Positions 34,781 to 42,889 of a stretch of 64,000 nucleotides of DNA are shown here, in pieces. The position numbers and the translations under genes are program-made. The stretch is from JAVJSU01 sp040219275 (GTDB lineage: Bacteria; Chloroflexota; Anaerolineae; Aggregatilineales; Phototrophicaceae), in NCBI GenBank assembly GCA_040219275.1, contig JAVJSU010000102.1, positions 62,001 through 126,000 on the forward strand. Reading direction: 5' to 3'. Position 1 is the first letter of the stretch. Each line of letters opens with the position of its first letter. The notes under the pieces are model-generated. The model had not been told where the DNA came from and made no database searches. It saw only the letters and a program-made list of their open reading frames with translations.

Positions 34781-35557
34781 TCATTTTCCTAATGGTTTAC
34801 GCGCCACAAGCACGCGGTCTGTACGTTCAGGTTGATCGTTAATGTCTTCAAAACCAACTTCTAGTAGGACGACTTTTACCTCATCCGTAGAGAGTGGTCT
34901 AAAGGTGACGTACCGTTTCATCGCCTTATACTCCTTACCCTTACCCTTTACGATGAATAAATTCTGGGTAGCGATCACCGGCGGACCGTCTTCCCATTCC
35001 CAGACTTCAAAGGTGATAAATTCTGAGTCGTCCTCATCCGTGTTGATGAAACCGGGGATGAAGCGCGGGCGATCTTCCATAAATGGACCAAAGTCGCGCA
35101 TCCCGATCACCAATGTGCCGCCGGGACGTAACAAATCATTGAAGATGAGCAAGGCTGACTCAATCTCATCGTCTGTAAGTAAGTGGGGGAGAGAGTTCCC
35201 CTTACAGATAATGGCATCAAAGGGGCCATTTACAGCATCCGGCAAGCTGAGAAAATCACTACGGATAAACTCAATTTTGTCGCCCACGCCGTATTGATCG
35301 GCGATTTCGTGCGCCTTCTTGAGCATCCCTGCGCTAGGGTCTGCGGCGACGACTTGAAAGCCCAATTTTGCGAGTGCTACAGCTTGTGTGCCGGCACCGC
35401 AGGCGGTATCAAGCACACGCTCTACACCTTTGTTGCGGAATGTCGCCCGCAAGCTCAATCCTTCACGCTCCAGCTGAATTTCCCAATCTTTGTAGAAATA
35501 GGGATAGTATTCGGCTATTGCGTCATAAAAGTCGTTTGTATCGTTATTTACGGTCAT
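34781..35557 (-). CDS. Class I SAM-dependent methyltransferase, co-transcribed with valS
   Basis: The 258-residue protein has the Rossmann SAM motif VLDTACGAGTQAVALAKLGF, motif II VVAADPSAGML and FDAIICKGNSLPHLL. The rest resembles Methyltransf_25/11-type small-molecule methyltransferases (AYKAMKRYVTFRPLS near the end). It begins YDAIAEYYPYFYKDWE. No tRNA- or protein-binding extension is visible, so the substrate cannot be named. It is the first gene after the valine T-box and is therefore predicted to be induced when tRNA-Val is uncharged, together with valS. Confidence 0.9.
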   Translation of the reverse strand: MTVNNDTNDFYDAIAEYYPYFYKDWEIQLEREGLSLRATFRNKGVERVLDTACGAGTQAVALAKLGFQVVAADPSAGMLKKAHEIADQYGVGDKIEFIRSDFLSLPDAVNGPFDAIICKGNSLPHLLTDDEIESALLIFNDLLRPGGTLVIGMRDFGPFMEDRPRFIPGFINTDEDDSEFITFEVWEWEDGPPVIATQNLFIVKGKGKEYKAMKRYVTFRPLSTDEVKVVLLEVGFEDINDQPERTDRVLVARKPLGK

Positions 35558-35600
35558 TCATGTACATCCTCATCCGGTAAGATAGACCGGACTATGAAAT

Positions 35601-35861
35601 AAAAAAACCCTTCCATCCTCAATTACAAGGACGAAAGGGTTACTTTCGCGGTACCACCTTGCTTCCTACCAGATTCGGCAGGCGCTCTTGGCGCTATAAC
35701 GGGCGTTCCCGTCTAATCTTAATGAGTGTGACCCGTTCAGATTAGCAACTCCCGGACGACTTCAGCAACTTATTGTGAGCAGGCTTTCAGCCGATGACCT
35801 GCATTCTCTGGCACAAGGGAAGATTTGCTTACTACTTCCGTTCAACGTTTTTGCTATGATT
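35601..35861 (-). promoter_or_regulatory. Valine-specific T-box riboswitch leader
   Basis: Reading the minus strand, a Stem I region contains CCAGAGAATGCAGG (AGAGA-type motif). A specifier segment GAAGTC follows, where GTC (35758-35760) is a valine codon after the usual GAA. The conserved T-box AAGGTGGTACCGCG lies at 35647-35660. Its UGGU bulge would pair with the ACCA end of a tRNA with A73. A terminator stem (AACCCTT / AAGGGTT arms) with a 7-T run at 35601-35607 follows. Uncharged tRNA-Val should stabilise the antiterminator and turn on the methyltransferase-valS operon. Confidence 0.92.
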
Positions 35862-35867
35862 TTCGCA

Positions 35868-35897
35868 AGTATAACATGATGTGAAAATATCAGTCAA
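35868..35897 (-). promoter_or_regulatory. Promoter of the T-box/valS transcript
   Basis: On the minus strand, TTGACT (35892-35897) and TATACT (35868-35873) are separated by 18 bases. Transcription would start near 35861, directly before T-box Stem I. Confidence 0.7.
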
Positions 35898-35913
35898 TGC
35901 CAGCGAGACATTT

Positions 35914-36594
35914 TTAGGGGTTACTCATGCCGGTTTCCCAGCGTTCTTCTTGATTTCCGGCGAGCATACTGCGGATGCGGGCGGAGACCATATCAATAGC
36001 GACCATATTAAAGCCACCCTCAGGAATGATGACATCCGCGTAGCGCTTGCTGGGTTCTACGAATTTCAGGTGCATCGGGCGCACTGTGTTCAGATATTGC
36101 TGGATCACGGATTCAGTTGTGCGTTCGCGCTCGGCGATGTCCCGTTGCAAGCGCCGGATAAAGCGTAAATCTGCATCTGTATCGACGTAAATCTTGACAT
36201 CGAATAACTTGCGTAGGTCTGGTTCTGCAAAAATAAGGATACCTTCAACGAGAATAATGGGTTGAGGTCCGACGGTTTCCGTTTGTTCCATCCGGCGATC
36301 TCGCGTGAAATCATAGATGGGGCGTTCTACAGATTGCCAATTTTGCGCCTGTGTGATGTGCTCTACCATCAACGCTGTATCGAGTGAATCAGGATGATCG
36401 AAATTGATGCGTGCGCGTTGGTCGGGTGGGAGATGGTCGAGTTCTTTATAATACGCATCATGTGGGAAGTAGGCGATGTTGTGATGCCCGATGCGTTCCA
36501 GTAGCGCGTTAGAGATGGTAGTTTTACCTGAACCAGTGCCACCCGCAACGGCTATTGTGACGGGGCGCTGTAATTTCATTTGTTCACCGTCCAT
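35914..36594 (-). CDS. udk: Uridine kinase
   Basis: Udk phosphorylates uridine and cytidine in pyrimidine salvage. The 226-residue protein has Walker A GGTGSGKTT, the nucleoside-binding YFPHDAYYKELDHL and FDHPDSLDTAL, PIYDFTRDRR, VEGILIFAEPDLRKLFD, and the LID region RFIRRLQRDIAERERT. Length (about 210-230) is normal. The start at 36594 has AGGGAAG just upstream. An internal ATG at 36579 is a possible alternative. The gene lies after the tRNA-Thr terminator, so it likely has its own promoter. Confidence 0.95.
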   Translation of the reverse strand: MDGEQMKLQRPVTIAVAGGTGSGKTTISNALLERIGHHNIAYFPHDAYYKELDHLPPDQRARINFDHPDSLDTALMVEHITQAQNWQSVERPIYDFTRDRRMEQTETVGPQPIILVEGILIFAEPDLRKLFDVKIYVDTDADLRFIRRLQRDIAERERTTESVIQQYLNTVRPMHLKFVEPSKRYADVIIPEGGFNMVAIDMVSARIRSMLAGNQEERWETGMSNP

Positions 36595-36610
36595 GAGCTT
36601 CCCTACCTAT

Positions 36611-36645
36611 ACAAAATAATGCCCGCTAAAGTGAAATTAGCGGGC
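36611..36645 (-). terminator. Terminator of the tRNA-Thr transcript
   Basis: A perfect 9-bp stem (GCCCGCTAA / TTAGCGGGC, 36621-36645) with a 7-base loop. On the minus strand it is followed by ATTATTTTGT. It lies 9 bases after the tRNA gene. Confidence 0.8.
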
Positions 36646-36653
36646 AGGAGAAG

Positions 36654-36726
36654 AGCCACCGGTGGGACTTGAACCCACAACCTCACGCTTACGAAGCGTA
36701 TGCTCTGCCATTTGAGCTACGGTGGC
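36654..36726 (-). tRNA. tRNA-Thr (anticodon CGT)
   Basis: A complete 73-nt cloverleaf on the minus strand. The acceptor is GCCACCG / CGGTGGC with discriminator T. The D arm is GCTC/GAGC, the anticodon stem TACGC/GCGTG and the loop TTCGTAA, which places CGT at positions 34-36 (reads ACG). The T arm is GTGGG-TTCAAGT-CCCAC. The 3' CCA is not encoded. It has its own promoter and terminator. Confidence 0.95.
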
Positions 36727-36761
36727 TAACAAACTTGCAAAAACTGTGATTGATGTTTCGC

Positions 36762-36790
36762 ATTATAGCAATCACACCCTGCGCCTGCAA
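36762..36790 (-). promoter_or_regulatory. Promoter of tRNA-Thr
   Basis: On the minus strand, TTGCAG (36785-36790), a 17-base spacer and TATAAT (36762-36767) preceded by TGC, which also makes an extended -10. It lies 36 bases upstream of the tRNA. Confidence 0.7.
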
Positions 36791-36821
36791 GTCCAGAAAT
36801 CCCGCTTTTCGTGCTAATTCA

Positions 36822-38366
36822 CTAATGCCGGAAGTGACGTGTGCCGGTAAATACCATCGCAATTCCCGCCTTATTTGCGGCTTCGATCACTTCGCTATCA
36901 CGGATTGACCCGCCCGGTTGAATTATCGCCGTCACACCCGCGTTCACCGCTTCTTCGATACCATCCGCAAAGGGGAAAAATGCGTCTGATGCGAGAGCCG
37001 ATCCCTGTGTTTCGTCACCTGCTTTGTTCACCGCCAATTTTACCGCGTCCACACGGCTGGATAATCCGCCACCTACGCCGACGGTGCGCCCCGGTTTGGC
37101 AAGCACAATCGCGTTCGATTTGACATGCTGAACGGCTTTCCATGCGAATTGTAAGGCTTTCATCTCTTCGTCGGTTGGGGCGCGGTTGGTGACTGTTTTT
37201 ATCACTGTGCCTTCAGGATCGCCCATATCGGTGCGTTGTACGAGCACGCCACGATGCACAGTGCGAATTTCGAGATCAGAGCCATCGTAGGGGAATGGGA
37301 TTTGCACAAGACGGCAATTTTTACGTTTCGTATTCAGTGTTTCTTGTGCGGATTCTGTGAAAGATGGTGCGGCAATCGCCTCAATGAACAGCGCCCCCAA
37401 TGCTTCTACAAACGTGTCATCCACCTGACGATTTACCGCCATCACTCCACCAAATGCAGACACGGGATCAGATGCAAGGGCAGGCGGAAAGGCTTCTGGC
37501 AAGGTCGTTGCACTGGCGATTCCGGTGGGCGTGAGATGCTTGACGATAACCACCGTCGGATCACTGAACGTACCAACTGCCCGCCATGCGGCATCAAGAT
37601 CGAGTATGTTGTTATAAGACAGTTTTTTACCGCCAAGGATCGTGCCGCCGAAAGGACCATCCGTAGACTGTCTGCTATAAAATGCGGCTTGCTGATGCGG
37701 ATTTTCGCCGTAGCGAAGTGTTTCTACCCGTTGCATACCGAGTGAAAGTTGCGACGGGAGTTCATCCACGACTGCCGCCATACCGGTATTCGTGCCTTGA
37801 GATAAAAAGGCATGAATCGCTGTGTCATAATCCCGCGTGTGGGCAAAGGCTTTCACCGAAAAGTTACGCCGTTGTGCAATATCAATTTCGCCGGAGCCAC
37901 GCAATGATGCAATCACTTTTCCGTAATCCGCCGGATCACAGAGCACGGTGCAATGAAAGAAATTTTTCGCCGCCGCACGGAGCAGGGTAACCCCGCCGAT
38001 GTCAATTTGCTCAATCGCATCCTGCATGGTAATGCCGGTCTGGGAAACGGTCTCCTGAAAAGGATAAAGATTGGAAACGACCATGCTGATTGGCGCAAAT
38101 CCGAATTCTGATAAAGTCTTTATGTCTTCTTCTGTATTGCGGGTAAGAATACCTGCGTGGATAGCAGGGTGGAGCGTTTTTACGCGCCCTCCGAGAATTT
38201 CCGGCACACCCGTTAATTGTTCAACAGGAGTGACGGGTAATCCGGCTTCTTCGATTAACTTTTGTGTGCCACCACTGGCGACTAAATCCCAACCAAGTTC
38301 GATGAGGGTTCGCGCAAAGTCCAGCAAACCCGTCTTGTCATACACGCTGAGTAACGCACGCGGCAT
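36822..38366 (-). CDS. purH: Bifunctional AICAR formyltransferase / IMP cyclohydrolase
   Basis: PurH performs the last two steps of IMP synthesis. The 514-residue protein has the N-terminal cyclohydrolase (MGS-like) domain with LLSVYDKTGLLDFA, ASGGTQKLIEEAGL and GGRVKTLHPAIHAGIL. The formyltransferase domain follows, with LRYGENPHQQAAFY, ILGGKKLSYNNILDLDAAW, ASDPVSAFGGVMAVN and a C-terminal IIQPGGSIRDSEVIEAANK. The catalytic block usually written K-H-x-N-P-C-G reads KHLTPTGIA, keeping Lys-His but not Asn/Cys. AAGGA precedes the ATG. It appears to be transcribed alone. Confidence 0.97.
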   Translation of the reverse strand: MPRALLSVYDKTGLLDFARTLIELGWDLVASGGTQKLIEEAGLPVTPVEQLTGVPEILGGRVKTLHPAIHAGILTRNTEEDIKTLSEFGFAPISMVVSNLYPFQETVSQTGITMQDAIEQIDIGGVTLLRAAAKNFFHCTVLCDPADYGKVIASLRGSGEIDIAQRRNFSVKAFAHTRDYDTAIHAFLSQGTNTGMAAVVDELPSQLSLGMQRVETLRYGENPHQQAAFYSRQSTDGPFGGTILGGKKLSYNNILDLDAAWRAVGTFSDPTVVIVKHLTPTGIASATTLPEAFPPALASDPVSAFGGVMAVNRQVDDTFVEALGALFIEAIAAPSFTESAQETLNTKRKNCRLVQIPFPYDGSDLEIRTVHRGVLVQRTDMGDPEGTVIKTVTNRAPTDEEMKALQFAWKAVQHVKSNAIVLAKPGRTVGVGGGLSSRVDAVKLAVNKAGDETQGSALASDAFFPFADGIEEAVNAGVTAIIQPGGSIRDSEVIEAANKAGIAMVFTGTRHFRH

Positions 38367-38495
38367 CTGATTTTCCTTTTTGTCTTTTTGTTGATAGTCT
38401 CATATCGGCTAAAACGTCTGGATTATAACGCCGGATAGAGGCTTGTACATGACCAACGCCAGATTGGAGCGTACAAATTGGTACTAAATTATGCC

Positions 38496-38513
38496 TTGTG
38501 GAGAATATCACAA
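38496..38513. promoter_or_regulatory. Rex-like operator, upstream copy
   Basis: TTGTGGAGAATATCACAA matches the Rex consensus TTGTGAA-N4-TTCACAA at all but two fixed positions. Its centre is 28 bp from that of the stronger downstream site. Confidence 0.55.
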
Positions 38514-38525
38514 ATAAATTATACT
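38496..38525 (+). promoter_or_regulatory. Promoter of the NADH dehydrogenase gene
   Basis: TTGTGG (38496-38501) as -35 and TATACT (38520-38525) as -10, with an 18-base spacer. The -35 lies inside the upstream Rex-like site and the -10 abuts the downstream one. Confidence 0.55.
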
Positions 38526-38541
38526 GTGAATTAATTCACAA
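38524..38541. promoter_or_regulatory. Rex-like operator, downstream copy
   Basis: CTGTGAATTAATTCACAA differs from the Rex consensus at only the first base and contains a perfect 16-bp palindrome (38525-38540). It lies between the -10 element and the ndh start. Rex is released from DNA when NADH is high, which fits control of an NADH dehydrogenase. Confidence 0.72.
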
Positions 38542-38577
38542 AAAGAGTGCAAGAGAGTGCAGGGGGAATAGCTAGAG

Positions 38578-39900
38578 ATGACAACGATTCGTCCACGCGT
38601 AATTATTATTGGTGCGGGGTTCGGCGGCTTATACGCGGCGCGGACTCTTGCGAAGCATGAAATCGACATTCTGCTGATTGATCGCAACAATTTTCATCTG
38701 TTTACACCGCTTCTGTATCAAGTGGCAACCTGCGGGCTTGATCCAAGCGAAATTGCGTATCCTATTCGGAGCATTTTTCGCAAAAATAAGAATGTGCAGT
38801 TTCTACTTGGCGAGGTCAATGCGATTGATCGGGAGGCTAAACAAGTTTCGATTAACGCAAACGGCAAAACACTAAACGAAGCCTACGATTATCTCATTAT
38901 CGCGGCGGGTAGTGTGACCAATTACTTCAATAATGGCGCGCTAGAGCAAAATGGTTTTGGTTTAAAGACGCTCTCAGATGCTGTACGTTTGCGGAATCAT
39001 ATCCTCAAATTGTTTGAACGGGCGACATGGACGGATGATCCTCAGCAAAAAGCCGCCTTAACGACAATGGTCGTAGTCGGAGGCGGTCCCACTGGTTTAG
39101 AGACTTCCGGTGCGCTTTATGAATTGTACAATAATGTGCTGAAGCATGAGTTTTCCAAAGAAAAGCACATGCGGGCGCGGGTAATTCTCGTTGAAGCAAT
39201 GGATCGCTTGCTGATACCCTATCCTGAACGTCTGCAAGAATCTGCGTTGGAGCAACTCAAATCGCTCGGCGTGGAAGTGATATTGGGGCAATCGGTCAAA
39301 GAAGCGGCGCTCAATCATGTGATCCTTTCTAGCGGTGATGTCATTCGCACGCATACGTTGGTGTGGGCGGCGGGTGTTAAAGGTGCGCCATTTGCGGAAA
39401 TGCTCGGTGTGGATGCGCAACGGGGAGGACGTATTGCGGTAGATGAAATGTTGCTGGTAGATGGTGTCCAGGATGTATACGCTGTCGGTGATATAGCCTA
39501 TCTTATCGCGCCAGATGGTCAACCTTATCCACAGGTGATTCCGGTTGCACAACAACAGGGTACGTTAGCGGCAAAGAATATCCTCAGCGCGATAGGTGGT
39601 GAGTCCGGCGCGAAATTTACGTATTCTGATCGTGGGATTATGGCGACAATCGGGCGTAGTCGTGCGGTTGCATATCCGTATTACAAGGTGCAACTGACAG
39701 GATTTCTGGCGTGGATTACGTGGCTCTTCCTGCATTTATTGTGGTTGATGGGCTTCCGCAATCGCCTCAACGTGTTCGTCAATTGGATATGGAATTATCT
39801 CACGTATGACCGTTCCGTGAGGATCATCCTTGAGCGCACGCAGGACGAGCAAATGCAACGTATCGAGGATAGTTACATTCAAACGCCTCCAACAGAGTGA
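38578..39900 (+). CDS. ndh: Type II NADH:quinone oxidoreductase (NAD(P)/FAD-dependent)
   Basis: NDH-2 oxidises NADH and reduces quinone without pumping protons. The 440-residue protein has the FAD motif IIIGAGFGGLYAARTLA at the N-terminus. It continues with NNFHLFTPLLYQVATCGLDP (a hallmark of NDH-2), the NAD-binding VVVGGGPTGLETSGAL, the second FAD block DVYAVGDIAYL, and a hydrophobic C-terminal region (FLAWITWLFLHLLWLMGF) that anchors it to the membrane. It has its own promoter with two Rex-like operators, and a terminator follows. Confidence 0.93.
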   Translation: MTTIRPRVIIIGAGFGGLYAARTLAKHEIDILLIDRNNFHLFTPLLYQVATCGLDPSEIAYPIRSIFRKNKNVQFLLGEVNAIDREAKQVSINANGKTLNEAYDYLIIAAGSVTNYFNNGALEQNGFGLKTLSDAVRLRNHILKLFERATWTDDPQQKAALTTMVVVGGGPTGLETSGALYELYNNVLKHEFSKEKHMRARVILVEAMDRLLIPYPERLQESALEQLKSLGVEVILGQSVKEAALNHVILSSGDVIRTHTLVWAAGVKGAPFAEMLGVDAQRGGRIAVDEMLLVDGVQDVYAVGDIAYLIAPDGQPYPQVIPVAQQQGTLAAKNILSAIGGESGAKFTYSDRGIMATIGRSRAVAYPYYKVQLTGFLAWITWLFLHLLWLMGFRNRLNVFVNWIWNYLTYDRSVRIILERTQDEQMQRIEDSYIQTPPTE

Positions 39901-39924
39901 GAATCGTTCCAGCCAACAGGCAAT

Positions 39925-39958
39925 CACCCGTGAACACATTAACTCACGGGTGTTTTTT
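39925..39958 (+). terminator. Terminator of ndh
   Basis: A perfect 9-bp stem (CACCCGTGA / TCACGGGTG) followed by TTTTTT. It overlaps the last codons of the convergent SDR gene. Confidence 0.88.
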
Positions 39959-40745
39959 GTGATGTTGGCTGATGATTAACCTTCCAGCGATTAAAACGGC
40001 GATTCTCTACCATTTGATACAGTCTTCCAGCAAGCGGAAAAATGCGGTTCAGTGTCCAGAAGAATGAAAATCCCATGGACGGATTGACCGATTGTGCGCC
40101 CCGTTCAATCCCTCTGATGATGCGCTCGGCGACGTGTGCGGAGGTTTGTGACGGGAAGGGAACGGGTGTGCCGTCGTTGGCAGTATCAAAGAAATTCGTG
40201 CGCGTGGCGATGGGATAGACCAGCATCAAATGGGCGTTGGCGGGCATTTCGTAGCGGTAGGCTTCTGCAAAGCGATCCAACGCCGCCTTTGTGCCGGCAT
40301 AAACTGCGTAACCGGGTAACGCCAATTTTGCCATTGCGGAGGCGGTCATCACCACATTGTAATCGGTATCCGGGTTGATTTCCTGCATACGTGCCGCCGC
40401 ATACAGAGGCGAGATCACATTGAGTTGAAAGATACGTTCCAGATGCGCCCAATCTGCATGGTTGATCGCCTCATAATAGGCGAATCCGGCATTGGCGATG
40501 AAGAGTTCAATCCCTCCCATCGTTTCCAGCGCGTAATCAAATAGATCGTCCACACCGCTTTGTTGAGACAGATCACCTTGAAACGGATAAATTTGGGCGT
40601 TACTTCCGCGAATAGGGGTGCGGTCAATCGGGTTTACATCGGCGGCGACAATGCGTGCGTCATACTGGCTGAGTTGTTTAAGTAATTCATAGCCAATGCC
40701 GGATGCCGCGCCGGTGACGATAATGCGTTTACGGTTGATGTCCAT
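39939..40745 (-). CDS. Short-chain dehydrogenase/reductase
   Basis: A 268-residue SDR with the N-terminal cofactor motif TGAASGIGYELLKQL, the NAG-type motif FIANAGFAYYEAINH, catalytic Ser in VVMTASAMAKLALPG and the Y-x3-K motif YAVYAGTKAALDRFAEAYR. ADVNP after the second strand suggests NAD preference. The C-terminal tail has a hydrophobic stretch (SMGFSFFWTLNRIFPLAGRLY), as in membrane-associated acyl-chain SDRs. It follows the acetoacetate-decarboxylase-like gene by 12 bases in an operon with rarA. Substrate unknown. Confidence 0.9.
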   Translation of the reverse strand: MDINRKRIIVTGAASGIGYELLKQLSQYDARIVAADVNPIDRTPIRGSNAQIYPFQGDLSQQSGVDDLFDYALETMGGIELFIANAGFAYYEAINHADWAHLERIFQLNVISPLYAAARMQEINPDTDYNVVMTASAMAKLALPGYAVYAGTKAALDRFAEAYRYEMPANAHLMLVYPIATRTNFFDTANDGTPVPFPSQTSAHVAERIIRGIERGAQSVNPSMGFSFFWTLNRIFPLAGRLYQMVENRRFNRWKVNHQPTSQKTPVS

Positions 40746-40757
40746 ATCGTGTGTCTC

Positions 40758-41435
40758 CTAGTACACCATAACTTTTGGGATAGGAAAGTTGGCTGTAAAG
40801 TTTGCTACGTTGATCGTAACGATAGGCTTAAATGGTTCAATATTCGGGAAATAAGTATTGTCTACTGTGAGTGTTTCGATTTTCGCAGTCCGCACCCAAC
40901 CAGATCCAGTCGGTTTGGTCAGCAGGATAGTTGCTTCGGGTTGGTCTGTAGACTGTTGGATCAGCGCCGGACGGAACGGTAACAGGCGTGTTGTCACAGG
41001 CAAACGCGGTGCGGAAACACGCAACGATGCGCTAAAAAATGGGTTGCCATCAACTGAAACGCTGATATGTTGCCGATTATCCGGGCATTGCTTCAATTCA
41101 AAATCCGCTAATTGCTTCGGGATGCCCCAATTTTCTCGTCCGTTCACCACACTTGCCATCGTGGAGACATAGATTTTGGTCACGGAATATGTCCAACGGC
41201 GACCCACATCGAACACACCCGGCACGAATAGCAACTCCCGATATGCGCCAACCGGGGAGGTGTGATAATCCATCAACATGACCGTTCCCCAACCACCCGC
41301 GAATTTATCAGATAAGAATCGCGGCACATTCCCGTCGCGCCTGATAAAGGCTTCTGGAAAACGGTAGATGAGGATGAACCCATCGCCGCGCAATTCCCAC
41401 GGTGGGGCGGCAATTTGTGTCGCTGAATGAATCAT
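40758..41435 (-). CDS. Acetoacetate decarboxylase-fold protein
   Basis: The 225-residue protein has the ADC-family core: PVGAYRELLFVPGVF near residue 60, YVSTMASVVNGRENWGIPKQ with the family G-x-P-K Lys, and LADFELKQ. Many members with this fold do not decarboxylate acetoacetate but act on other beta-keto or pyrroline substrates. Its ATG overlaps the stop of rarA (ATGA), and an SDR follows. ADC plus SDR suggests a short keto-acid or lipid-modifying step, but the pathway cannot be named. Confidence 0.75.
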   Translation of the reverse strand: MIHSATQIAAPPWELRGDGFILIYRFPEAFIRRDGNVPRFLSDKFAGGWGTVMLMDYHTSPVGAYRELLFVPGVFDVGRRWTYSVTKIYVSTMASVVNGRENWGIPKQLADFELKQCPDNRQHISVSVDGNPFFSASLRVSAPRLPVTTRLLPFRPALIQQSTDQPEATILLTKPTGSGWVRTAKIETLTVDNTYFPNIEPFKPIVTINVANFTANFPIPKVMVY

Positions 41436-42676
41436 GATTTTGCATTATTCCGATAATAGCGTTTGTTCTTGAGCTTTTCGGGTAACAGGCTTTTGCCCTC
41501 TGGATACATTTCGTAGTCTTTACCATAGCCCATATCACGCATGAGTTTCGTTGGCGCGTTGCGAATTTCCAGCGGAATGGGTAGATTGCCGAACTTCTCC
41601 ACATCGTCCATCGCCTCGAAAAAGGCATCGTACGAGGAGCGATCTTTATTTGCCAGCGCAAGATAAGCGGTGCCATGCGCAAGATTGATCTGACATTCTG
41701 GATAGCCGATGGTCTCGACTGCGCGGAAGATTTCATTGGCGACAACCAGTGCGGTGGGTTGTGCCAGCCCGATGTCCTCGCTCGCAAAAATGACCATACG
41801 ACGGGCGATAAATTTAGGGTCTTCCCCGGCGCTGACCATACGTGCAAGATAATACAGCGCGGCATCCACATCGCTAGCGCGCATACTTTTGATATAGGCG
41901 CTGACGGTGTTGTAATGCTCCTCATCTGCACGATCATAGCGCAGATGTTTAGATTGCAGGGCGTTCTTAAGGTCGTCAATCGTAATGTCGGATTTCGACT
42001 CGTTTGTGTAGAGTTTCGCCACATTTTCCAGCAAATTGAGCGATTGTCGCCCGTCGCCGTTGGCAAATTGCACCAGAAAATCCATCGCTTCGGCATTGAG
42101 CGTTACGCCTAAATCAGATGCGCCCCGTGTGATGACTTGCGCCAATTCATCCGGCGATAGCGATTCCAGCAAAAAGACCTGACTGCGCGAGAGCAATGCG
42201 GAGATAACCTCAAAGCTCGGATTTTCTGTTGTTGCGCCGATCAACGTGAGCGTGCCGTCTTCTACGTAAGGCAGTAGAAAATCTTGCTGTGCCTTGTTAA
42301 AACGATGAATTTCGTCCAAGAACAAGATCACACCGTCAGAATTGCCCGCGCCGTTTTTTTGATTCGCAATGAGTTGTTCCATTGGCGTTTGTGCGCCACG
42401 TACGCTATCCACCACCTGACGCAAATCGTTTTTGCTGGCGGAAACTGCGGAAAGCGCTACGAAACGCTGTCCGGTTTCTTTAGCAATGATACGCGCAAGG
42501 GTCGTTTTGCCTACGCCGGGCGGTCCCCACAGAATCATCGAATGCACGCTATTTTGCTGAATTGCTTGATAGATCGGTTTGCCTTCGCCGACGAGATGTT
42601 TTTGACCGATGAAATCGTCAAGTGATTGTGGGCGAATACGATCCGGCAAAGGCTGATTATTTTGGGTCTGTGCCAT
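41432..42676 (-). CDS. rarA: Replication-associated recombination protein A (MgsA/RarA AAA+ ATPase)
   Basis: RarA acts at stalled replication forks. From ATG 42676 (MAQTQNNQPLPDRIRPQ) the protein has about 414 residues. The open frame runs 19 codons further to 42733, without a family-like sequence. Motifs are GQKHLVGEGKPI, Walker A ILWGPPGVGKTTLAR, Walker B VILFLDEIHRFNKAQQD, sensor 1 LIGATTENPSFEV and arginine finger LLSRSQVFLL. The C-terminal block DVDAALYYLARMVSAGEDP, RRMVIFASEDIGLA and MGYGKDYEMYPEG is diagnostic. It is the first gene of an operon with the ADC-like and SDR genes. Confidence 0.95.
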   Translation of the reverse strand: MAQTQNNQPLPDRIRPQSLDDFIGQKHLVGEGKPIYQAIQQNSVHSMILWGPPGVGKTTLARIIAKETGQRFVALSAVSASKNDLRQVVDSVRGAQTPMEQLIANQKNGAGNSDGVILFLDEIHRFNKAQQDFLLPYVEDGTLTLIGATTENPSFEVISALLSRSQVFLLESLSPDELAQVITRGASDLGVTLNAEAMDFLVQFANGDGRQSLNLLENVAKLYTNESKSDITIDDLKNALQSKHLRYDRADEEHYNTVSAYIKSMRASDVDAALYYLARMVSAGEDPKFIARRMVIFASEDIGLAQPTALVVANEIFRAVETIGYPECQINLAHGTAYLALANKDRSSYDAFFEAMDDVEKFGNLPIPLEIRNAPTKLMRDMGYGKDYEMYPEGKSLLPEKLKNKRYYRNNAKS

Positions 42677-42803
42677 AACTTTATCTTTCTTAAGATTGCT
42701 TTCGAGTATTCCAGACAACGCAACTGCGGTCAATAGATGAGACGAAATAGTTGCCTAATCGTATGACTTTCGCCGGATACCTTGAAGTTATCATGGCGTG
42801 GCG

Positions 42804-42832
42804 TTACAACAGAGGGCAACGGAATGTATTAT
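42804..42832 (+). promoter_or_regulatory. Promoter of gpmI
   Basis: TTACAA (42804-42809), a 17-base spacer and TATTAT (42827-42832), 58 bases before the gpmI ATG. Confidence 0.5.
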
Positions 42833-42889
42833 CATAGCTGACATTAATTTGAAATAATTTCCAGAAATTGGAACACGAAAGGAATTCAC

